Assembly (NCBI GenBank): GCA_021785115.1
Contig: JAJYGO010000060.1
Span: 1 to 6,111 of the forward strand
Direction: 5' to 3'
Source: Chloroflexota bacterium
Lineage (GTDB): Bacteria > Chloroflexota > Limnocylindria > Limnocylindrales > CSP1-4
Length of the DNA: 6,111 nt
Shown here: in pieces, positions 1 to 4,836 of the stretch
How the letters are laid out: each line of letters begins with the position of its first letter
Numbering within the stretch: the first letter of the stretch is position 1
Translations under genes and position numbers: made by a program
The notes under the pieces: model-generated
Database searches by the model: none
Seen by the model: the letters and a program-made list of their open reading frames with translations, nothing else
Told to the model about the DNA's origin: nothing

Positions 1-8
1 ACCGGATA

Positions 9-601
9 ATGGCACCCCACAGCCTGCTCGTCGCGCTCGTCGTGGCCGCAGCCGGGCTGGCGCTCGTTGCCGTCACTGCCGCTCAGCCCGTGTACGCCTG
101 CGCCTCGTTGCTCGATCCCGCCGCATCGCCCTCGGCCGGGACGGCGCCCGGGCAGAATGCCCCCGATCTGGGGAGGAACCACGTCGCGGTCGGCGAGCAC
201 GTCACCTACCAATCGTGCCCCCCACGTCCGGACCGCACTACAACGAGCCGGGGCACGGGCCGATCCCCGATGGCTTCTACGGGCCCGATCAGGCCAACCC
301 GCCACAGGGCTGGATTCACAACCTCGAGCACGGCGAGATGGTCGTGTTGTACCGGTGCCCCGGGGGCACCTGCGAGCAGTCGATGCTCGACGCCCTGCGT
401 GCGTTCCAGCAGACGATCCCGCCAAGCCCCCGATGCCACGTTCCAGACGACGTGGTCGTCACGCGCTTCGACGACATGAAGGCACCCGTCGCCGCCGTCA
501 CGTGGGACCGCGTGCTCTTCCTCGACCGGGTGGACGCGGCGTCACAGAAGCAGTTCTTCCTGGAATCCGCGGAGACGAAGGCTCCCGAGACGAAGTGCTG
601 A
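9..601 (+). CDS. DUF3105 family secreted/membrane-anchored protein, interrupted by an apparent frameshift
   Basis: The gene is read in two frames. The first, from ATG at 9, gives a hydrophobic N-terminus (residues 5-30, a signal peptide or membrane anchor ending VYAC) and a linker reaching GEHVTYQSC. The second continues as PPTSGPHYNEP, then WIHNLEHGEMVVLYRCPGGTC and ends at TGA 599-601. The PPTSGPHY and HNLEHG blocks are the hallmark of DUF3105. The frames would join exactly if the six-C run at 218-223 had seven C, giving a protein of about 197 residues. A GTG at 215 could start the second part alone, but that would lack the export signal. The frame is also open to the window edge and no ribosome site is visible in 1-8, so the true start could lie further left. 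The function of the family is unknown. The break may be a real mutation or a homopolymer sequencing error. Confidence 0.8.
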
Positions 602-625
602 ACGGGTTGATCGCGCGCCGACCCT

Positions 626-650
626 GACGGTGGACACGCGGTGCACCGTC
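626..650. terminator. possible weak bidirectional hairpin between convergent genes
   Basis: GACGGTG at 626-632 and CACCGTC at 644-650 form a perfect 7-bp inverted repeat with an 11-base loop. It lies between the end of the plus-strand DUF3105 gene and the end of the minus-strand DUF302 gene, where a shared terminator would be expected. There is no T-tract on either side and the stem is short, so this is weak. Confidence 0.25.
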
Positions 651-677
651 GAAAGCCGGGGTCTGCTCCGGCATGCT

Positions 678-1103
678 TCAGCCCGCGCGCGCCATCTCCG
701 AACTCTCCAAAGCCGCGATCACCCGCAACAGCCGCTCGCGCGCTTCCCAGGCGACCGCCGCCACACGCGACGCGTCCACCAGCGCCAGGACGGTCTGGGG
801 ATCCATCGCCTCGACGATCGTGCCGGCGCCGTCGGTCCGCAGCACGACGTTGCAGGGCAGCAACGCGCCGATAGAGGGTTCGGCGTCGAGAGCCTGGTGC
901 GCGAGCTGCGGGTTGCACGCCCCCAGAATGACGTACGGATCCTGTTCGATGCCAAGCTTGGCCTTCATGGTGGCCTGCACGTCGATCTCCGTCAGCACGC
1001 CGAAACCCTCGGCCTTGAGGGCGGCCTCCACGACCGGGCGGACGTCCGAGATCGAGCGTGGCAGCCGGGTGCCGAACGTGAAGAGGGTCTGGATGGTCAC
1101 CAT
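678..1103 (-). CDS. DUF302 domain protein
   Basis: A 141-residue soluble protein with no signal peptide. The DUF302 pattern is clear: EGFGVLTEIDV (about residues 32-42), YVILGACNPQLAHQAL (about 57-72) and IGALLPCNVVLR (about 78-89). Two cysteines, about C63 in GACNP and C84 in LLPCN, sit in the conserved blocks. The biochemical role of the family is not established. It often occurs as a small stand-alone protein. I chose the ATG at 1101-1103 because GAGGAG at 1114-1119 is 10 bases upstream. An ATG at 1110-1112 adds three residues but leaves only one base after that site, so it is less likely. The gene is the last of the minus-strand run, 57 bases after the methyltransferase stop, and is probably co-transcribed with it. 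Confidence 0.88.
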   Translation of the reverse strand: MVTIQTLFTFGTRLPRSISDVRPVVEAALKAEGFGVLTEIDVQATMKAKLGIEQDPYVILGACNPQLAHQALDAEPSIGALLPCNVVLRTDGAGTIVEAMDPQTVLALVDASRVAAVAWEARERLLRVIAALESSEMARAG

Positions 1104-1160
1104 GGGGTTCATGCTCCTCGTGCGGTACGGCCGTCTGGGGGCGGGCCTTGGTCGCTGGTG

Positions 1161-1820
1161 TCAGGCTTGCGCCACGATCTCCCGCCAGATCCCCTCCGCG
1201 CGAACCTCGACGATGCGCAGCCCTGCGGCCCGCACGTTCGCTTCGGTGCGCCGGTTGAGGTGGGGCCCAAGGAATCGGGAGGTGGCGAGACTGAGCACGT
1301 CGGCCACTCGGCCGAGGATCGCGTTGCCGGGGCGCACGTGCTCGAGGAGCAGGACGCGGCCATCCGGCCGGACCACCCGTCGCAGTTCACGGAGCCCCGT
1401 GACCGGATCGGGCACCGAGCAGAAGACGCAGGTGGCGACCACCGTGTCGAAGCTGCCGTCCGGATACGGCAACTGCTGGACGTCGGCCCGTTCCAGGCGC
1501 ACCGGGACCGGCGCTGCGACTGCTCGTCGTGCCGCGCGCTCGAGCATCGCCGGCGCGACATCGGTCGCCACCAGCCGGACGCCCGCGTGATACAGGTCCA
1601 GGTTCCGCCCCGTCCCCACGCCGACTTCCAGCGTGTCTCCGACAGCACGCCCGACGATCCGCCGCCGACGCGCGCGCGTCCCGCCACGCTCCATCGGCCC
1701 GTTGAGCAGGTCGTACACGGCCGCGATGCGATCGTAGCGGCGGGTCACGGACACCTGTGCAGCGCTGGCGACCACGCCGTCTGCGGGCCGCCCGGCCGGG
1801 CCGCCGGGGGGAAGACCCAT
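1161..1820 (-). CDS. class I SAM-dependent methyltransferase (UbiE/PmtA-like)
   Basis: A 219-residue cytosolic methyltransferase. From the chosen start, the SAM-binding motif I is LEVGVGTGR (about 64-72), the ribose-binding acidic residue is D87 in ATDVAP, RADVQQLPYPDGSFDTVV (about 111-128) covers the adenine-contact region, and RPDGRVLLLEHV (about 151-162) is the post-motif helix and strand. The C-terminal FLGPHLNRRTEANVRAAGL block is typical of the small UbiE-like group that includes phospholipid N-methyltransferases. The substrate cannot be read from sequence. The open frame reaches 1916, but that would overlap the DUF2892 gene by 80 bases, so I prefer ATG 1818-1820, which leaves a 16-base gap. 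No clear ribosome site precedes this ATG, so coupling to the gene before it is possible. A later GTG just before TRRYDRIAAVYDLL is an alternative start. Confidence 0.85.
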   Translation of the reverse strand: MGLPPGGPAGRPADGVVASAAQVSVTRRYDRIAAVYDLLNGPMERGGTRARRRRIVGRAVGDTLEVGVGTGRNLDLYHAGVRLVATDVAPAMLERAARRAVAAPVPVRLERADVQQLPYPDGSFDTVVATCVFCSVPDPVTGLRELRRVVRPDGRVLLLEHVRPGNAILGRVADVLSLATSRFLGPHLNRRTEANVRAAGLRIVEVRAEGIWREIVAQA

Positions 1821-1836
1821 GTTCGCGAACGGGGTG

Positions 1837-2118
1837 TCAGCGTCCACCGGTACTCCGCCGGCGACGGACCTTGAACAGGTCGGCGGTGTACGGCTGGCCC
1901 AGCCCGAGACGTGCATAGAGCGGGCAGTAGCCGAGCACCGCGGTGATCATGAAGTCGACCCCGCCGAGGCCGATCGCGAGCCATGCCCACGCGAACCACC
2001 CGGCGCCGGTGAGCCAGCCGACGATACCCGCGATCACCGCTCCGCCCGCGAGGACGCCGCGGACGATTCGCTCGCCCGTGCCCAGGCCACCCCGCCGTAC
2101 CGGCGTCCTGACTGTCAT
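1837..2118 (-). CDS. DUF2892 (YgaP-type) small membrane protein
   Basis: A 93-residue integral membrane protein. Two hydrophobic segments (about residues 20-36 and 41-60) are separated by a short turn, followed by the family signature GYCPLYARLGLG (about 63-74). The tail is basic (KVRRRRSTGGR). In other bacteria this fold occurs alone or as the membrane anchor of rhodanese proteins such as YgaP, hence a suspected link with sulfur or thiol chemistry, which remains inference here. The start is fixed by GGAGG (complement of 2126-2130) seven bases before the ATG at 2116-2118. The longer open frame to 2208 has no such support and would overlap the preceding gene. The gap to that gene is 26 bases and to the methyltransferase 16 bases, so these genes are very probably one operon. 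Confidence 0.88.
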   Translation of the reverse strand: MTVRTPVRRGGLGTGERIVRGVLAGGAVIAGIVGWLTGAGWFAWAWLAIGLGGVDFMITAVLGYCPLYARLGLGQPYTADLFKVRRRRSTGGR

Positions 2119-2144
2119 CGTTGATCCTCCGTCCGCACCATCCT

Positions 2145-2315
2145 CTAACGGATGGCGAACCAACCGAGCGCGATCGCGACCAGGATCAGCACCATGGGCG
2201 CGCAGCACACCGCCATCCAGATGAGGGAGTGGGCGTCGCCGTGGTCGGCCGGCTGAGCCGCGACTGCGGGAGCCCGCTGTTCGTCTGAGCGTGTCGCCTC
2301 GGGTTTCTGGTGCAT
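2145..2315 (-). CDS. 56-aa single-pass membrane protein of unknown function
   Basis: A very small protein: a hydrophilic N-terminal half (residues 1-28, containing HGDAH) and one membrane helix, SLIWMAVCCAPMVLILVAIALGWF (about 30-53), with a Cys-Cys-Ala-Pro-Met sequence inside it. Short membrane proteins with a cysteine pair in the helix are often found near metal-transport genes, but I cannot assign a family. The start is strongly supported: GGAGG (complement of 2321-2325) sits five bases before the ATG at 2313-2315. The open frame upstream of that ATG (to 2504) is low-complexity Arg/Pro/Ser of shadow type. Its position, 26 bases before DUF2892 and 79 bases after the 105-aa gene, puts it inside the operon. 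Confidence 0.75.
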   Translation of the reverse strand: MHQKPEATRSDEQRAPAVAAQPADHGDAHSLIWMAVCCAPMVLILVAIALGWFAIR

Positions 2316-2394
2316 GTGGTCCTCCGTGACCACGCGGCTGCGCGGTCCGTGCTCGCGCCTCGACAATGCACGGCCGACCTGAGAGCCGCCCGAG

Positions 2395-2712
2395 TCAGCG
2401 CTGTTGGACGGGTGAGAAGACCGGGGCTCGTCGGCCACGTCGCTGCGCCGGGGACGTGGTCGCGTCCGGGGCCGGACATCCGGACTCACGTCCCTGCTCC
2501 GCACTCTCGGGGTCGCAGCCGAGCATGCGGAGGATCGTCTCGTGAGGCAGAGCCGCCCGCCGCCCGACGAGCCTGCCCACCCGTCGAGGCTCGCCGCGCG
2601 TCTGTGCGAGCTTGATGCGATCGAGCCCGGGCCAGAGCAGGAGCGCGCGTTGTCGGGGATCGTCGGCGGGCCGCCGGGGTCCGTCTCCGGCTGGCACGTG
2701 CCGCGTCTGCAT
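2395..2712 (-). CDS. conserved-looking 105-aa hypothetical protein
   Basis: I do not recognise a named family. The protein is soluble, basic and lacks a signal peptide or membrane segment. The central part (about residues 16-66), running from DDPRQRALLLWPGLDRIKLAQT through EPRRVGRLVGRRAALPHETILRMLGCD, reads like a folded helical domain, while the last 35 residues are low-complexity. Two cysteines flank an acidic stretch (GCDPESAEQGRESGCP). The start is well supported by GGAGG (complement of 2720-2724) seven bases before the ATG at 2710-2712. The open frame continues upstream to 3006, but there it runs into the end of the Lgt-like gene and loses protein-like character. It appears to be the first gene of the small-gene run. 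A plus-strand frame on the opposite strand (2542-2817) is less convincing. Confidence 0.6.
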   Translation of the reverse strand: MQTRHVPAGDGPRRPADDPRQRALLLWPGLDRIKLAQTRGEPRRVGRLVGRRAALPHETILRMLGCDPESAEQGRESGCPAPDATTSPAQRRGRRAPVFSPVQQR

Positions 2713-2905
2713 CGGGGTGCCTCCGCGCCATGGTTCGATTACCTCGCTCCGAACCCCGGGTTCCGCCTGAACGGTGAGCACGGGCCGTCGTACCACCCGC
2801 GGCTGAGTGGAACGTGAGCCCGGCATGAGGCACCGCGGAGACATTCGGACATCCGGCCGAGTTGCGCGGTGACAGGAGCGGTCGGGGCGTGGGGGAGCCT
2901 GGCGC
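2713..2905. promoter_or_regulatory. intergenic region with spaced GAAC/GTTC half-sites; candidate promoter of the small-gene run
   Basis: These 193 bases separate the Lgt-like gene from the 105-aa gene and hold no supported gene. A near-perfect palindrome, GAACCC-C-GGGTTC, lies at 2751-2763. It belongs to a series of alternating GTTC/GAAC half-sites at 2733, 2751, 2760 and 2769, all multiples of 9 bases apart, 37-76 bases upstream of the start codon at 2712. No convincing -35/-10 pair was found. Operator function is inference from position and symmetry only. Confidence 0.25.
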
Positions 2906-4108
2906 CTATGCCGTCGCCCGGGACATGAGACTCCGCCGCCATGAGTACTTGCGTGGTTCCGCCCGCAGCCGAAGAAGGAACTGCCGGACGGCGATGTAGG
3001 TGCCAAAGGCGGCCACGAAGATCAGCCCGGGGCCGGTGGGGGCATGGTCGAGCACCAGCAGCGCGCTCGCGATACCAATCAGGAGGCCCGTGGCGGATTC
3101 GAGGAGTTGGGTCGGAATGCGACGGGCACCGACCCGACGATCCGACGACCACACGCCCCAGCGGGAGCGGGTGCAGCGCCCCGCGCAGCAACCGGTGAAG
3201 AAGCACCCGAGACGCCCGATCGCGACGCCGAAGAACAGGCCGGGCGCACTCGCGTCGAGAAACACGCCCATCGGAAGGTTGAACGCGAGCAGGCCAGCGA
3301 CCGTGGTGATGAGCGCGACGGCAAGGAACCCATCGACGGCCCAGCCGCCGATCCACTGGCGCCATGGGCCGGGGTGCAGGACCGCGTACCACGCCTTCGC
3401 CCCGATCAGGCCCGCACCAACCGCGATCAGGGACACTGCCAGGGAGCGGCCGACCGGCTCGCGTTCGTGCGCGAGGATCGCCATGAGCACGCCCAGCGCC
3501 ACCAGAGCGCCCAGAGCGCTCAGGGCCGGCCAGATCCCCGGGATGACCGCCGGAATCCTGGCCAGCGGAGCCGCCATCGCCCATCGCGTCCTGAGTGTCG
3601 CGGCTTGGCCCGCGGACAGCCTCCAGCGGCGCCACGACCACGCGGCTGGATGAAGCGGCAGGGAGCTCGGACGCTTCCAGCGAGACGATGGCCGAGCGCC
3701 GCCGGGGACAGCCTCGCGACGGATCAGTTCGCCGCTCACCGTCCACTCACCCGGCTGCAGCCCGTATACCCAGCTCGTGATCGACAGTGGGCCGGTGCCG
3801 GGGACGATGCCGTCAACCGTTTCCTCGTGGGTGAACGTGTCCTGCGCCTTGGGCATGCCCCGAATCCCGGCACGGCGGCCCGTCAACCGGATGGTCGCCG
3901 AGTACGGGTCGCTCCCCTCTCCGGAGTCGAAGCAGAGGGTCACGACGAGCGCCTCCGGCTCGACGGATTCCGGCGTCTCCGCCCGCGCGCCCGTCGACTG
4001 TACGGCCGCGGCGCCAACCGCGGCCACCGCACCGGACACCGCGCCCCCGATCGCCCGTGTCCGGACCTTCGTGCCCCGCGTTGCTGCCCCCGCCCTTCTG
4101 CGCGTCAC
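2906..4108 (-). CDS. prolipoprotein diacylglyceryl transferase (Lgt)-like membrane protein with an exported N-terminal domain
   Basis: A 400-residue protein. Residues 1-43 are a basic region and hydrophobic stretch ending ARA, a probable signal peptide. Residues about 48-130 form a beta-type domain (ALVVTLCFDS, YSATIRLTGRR, WVYGLQPGEWTVSGELIRR). Residues about 190-385 are multi-pass and Lgt-like: GAGLIGAKAWYAVL (231-244), GLFFGVAIGRLGCFFTGCCAGR (290-311), PTQLLES (332-338) and a C-terminal GTYIAVRQFLL block with R375. Lgt moves diacylglycerol onto lipoprotein cysteines. Here R299 of the GRxG motif is kept, but the usual HGG before it is APG, and the loop is rich in Cys, so the activity may differ. 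Canonical Lgt is about 260-300 residues and lacks the extra domain. The start is GTG 4106-4108 with GGTGAG five bases upstream. Lgt family membership is firm; substrate is not. Confidence 0.8.
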   Translation of the reverse strand: MTRRRAGAATRGTKVRTRAIGGAVSGAVAAVGAAAVQSTGARAETPESVEPEALVVTLCFDSGEGSDPYSATIRLTGRRAGIRGMPKAQDTFTHEETVDGIVPGTGPLSITSWVYGLQPGEWTVSGELIRREAVPGGARPSSRWKRPSSLPLHPAAWSWRRWRLSAGQAATLRTRWAMAAPLARIPAVIPGIWPALSALGALVALGVLMAILAHEREPVGRSLAVSLIAVGAGLIGAKAWYAVLHPGPWRQWIGGWAVDGFLAVALITTVAGLLAFNLPMGVFLDASAPGLFFGVAIGRLGCFFTGCCAGRCTRSRWGVWSSDRRVGARRIPTQLLESATGLLIGIASALLVLDHAPTGPGLIFVAAFGTYIAVRQFLLRLRAEPRKYSWRRSLMSRATA

Positions 4109-4170
4109 CGCAACTCACCGGTCCTTTCTGGCTCGGCGTGTGTCCCAGCGAGGGACAACCCAATGAGGTA

Positions 4171-4210
4171 GCACTACATGCTCGTAGTACGCAGGCTCCG
4201 TAGTATGCAA
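4171..4210 (-). promoter_or_regulatory. candidate operator upstream of the Lgt-like gene
   Basis: ACTAC at 4173-4177 and GTAGT at 4184-4188 form an inverted repeat with a 6-base spacer. In addition CGTAGTACGCA (4183-4193) recurs as CGTAGTATGCA (4199-4209), a 10/11 match with a 16-base offset. This cluster lies 63-102 bases upstream of the GTG start of the Lgt-like gene, in a stretch less GC-rich than its surroundings. A TTGCAT on the minus strand at 4210-4205 could be a -35 element, but no good -10 follows. The ACTAC/GTAGT half-sites recall operators of BlaI/CopY-type repressors, although the spacing is not the one I would expect. Confidence 0.35.
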
Positions 4211-4608
4211 CTCTTGGCCCCATCGCACCGCGGTGGGCATCCCGGAGTTGTGCACATGCCTTTGCAGACGAGACCCTGATCACATCACGCTGCCCTGAGT
4301 GTCACCTGAGCGCCGGGTGAGGGAGGGCAGAGATGTCCCTTGACATCCCGAGGACGGAGGGGCAGTCAGAAACTCAACTGGTCGCTCAGTCGGCCGGTGG
4401 TCCGTGTTTCACGGGCACGGACGCCCGGGCCGGGCTCGCCCCGGATACGCTGCGGCTATCCTTGAACGGGGAGATCGACGATCGCCGCCGAGCAGCAGGA
4501 TCAGCATCACGGCCAGGGCGACGCCGATCATGCTCAGGGCCGGCCGGGTGCGATCACCTGAGTGGTTGCGGATCCTTTGGAACGTCTCGGGGCCCGGCGG
4601 CTTGCCGG
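4211..4608. other. about 400-base stretch without a well-supported gene
   Basis: This stretch lies between the candidate operator of the Lgt-like gene and the stop of the HMA gene. On the plus strand an ATG at 4333 is preceded by GGGAGGG (4321-4327), but the frame that follows has no recognisable domain and runs antisense through the HMA gene. On the minus strand a short frame (4409-4531) encodes one hydrophobic segment. A 10-bp palindrome CACCGCGGTG is at 4226-4235. Nothing else was seen. It may be degenerate sequence. Confidence 0.4.
4409..4531 (-). CDS. possible 40-aa membrane peptide downstream of the HMA gene
   Basis: From the ATG at 4529-4531 the frame reads MIGVALAVMLILLLGG, a plausible single membrane helix, then a basic tail ending at TGA 4409-4411. 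The same frame is open upstream past the HMA stop (LTGKPPGPETFQRIRNHSGDRTRPALS), but it has no ATG or GTG with a ribosome site, and none precedes the chosen ATG. It could be a real small gene with a non-standard start, a remnant of a truncated gene, or chance, since GC-rich frames often give Leu/Ala/Val runs. Confidence 0.2.
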   Translation of the reverse strand: MIGVALAVMLILLLGGDRRSPRSRIAAAYPGRARPGRPCP

Positions 4609-4836
4609 TCAGCCCACCACGGGCGCGGCCGTGCGATAGCCCTCGTGCTCGACGGCGGCGCGCAACTGAGCCGGAGTCGTGGACTGCGCGTCGTACCGGA
4701 CATAGGCCGCCTCGGTGGCTGGATTCACCGCGACTTCCACCACGCCCGGCAGCCGGGCCAATCGACGCTCGAGCCGGCCGGCGTCGCCGGCGCAGCCGAG
4801 GTCGAGGATCGGGACCCGAACCCAACGCTCATCCAT
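4609..4836 (-). CDS. HMA-fold (heavy-metal-associated) protein with CxxD in place of CxxC
   Basis: A 75-residue cytosolic protein spanning one ferredoxin-like HMA domain: a strand VRVPILDLG, the metal-loop position CAGD (C15, D18), the helix AGRLERRLARLPGV, the strand VEVAVNPATEAAYVRYD, and the second helix TTPAQLRAAVEHEGYRT. Normal copper or mercury chaperones carry GMxCxxC; here the second Cys is Asp, so two-thiol metal binding is not possible in the usual way. Such CxxD/E variants do occur among HMA relatives, and their ligand is unclear. AGCAGG ends eight bases before the ATG at 4834-4836; another ATG two codons earlier (4842) is too close to it. The gene overlaps the 3' part of the transporter frame in another frame, suggesting coupling or an error in the transporter tail. 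Confidence 0.8.
   Translation of the reverse strand: MDERWVRVPILDLGCAGDAGRLERRLARLPGVVEVAVNPATEAAYVRYDAQSTTPAQLRAAVEHEGYRTAAPVVG

Noticed and set aside
630..1874. Long plus-strand open frame of 414 codons
   Set aside because: It lies antisense to the DUF302 and methyltransferase genes, both clearly recognised, and its sequence is Arg/His/Asp-rich with no domain character. Long antisense frames are expected at this GC content.
1821..1916. Longer start for the methyltransferase
   Set aside because: It would overlap the DUF2892 coding end by 80 bases and adds residues with no methyltransferase character.
2542..2817. Plus-strand frame of 91 codons opposite the 105-aa gene
   Set aside because: It has no clear ribosome site and no recognised domain, while the minus-strand gene has a GGAGG site at good spacing and operon context.
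2739..3746. Minus-strand frame of 335 codons overlapping the Lgt-like gene
   Set aside because: It is an out-of-frame shadow, rich in Arg/Gly/Pro; the Lgt motifs are all in the other frame, which is continuous without a frameshift.
3044..4171. Plus-strand open frame of 375 codons
   Set aside because: It mirrors the Lgt-like gene on the other strand and is low-complexity with no hydrophobic or domain pattern.
4205..4210. TTGCAT as a -35 element for the Lgt-like gene
   Set aside because: No acceptable -10 hexamer lies 16-19 bases downstream, so I do not call a promoter.
4226..4235. CACCGCGGTG palindrome
   Set aside because: Ten-base GC palindromes are common by chance in such DNA, and nothing around it extends the symmetry.
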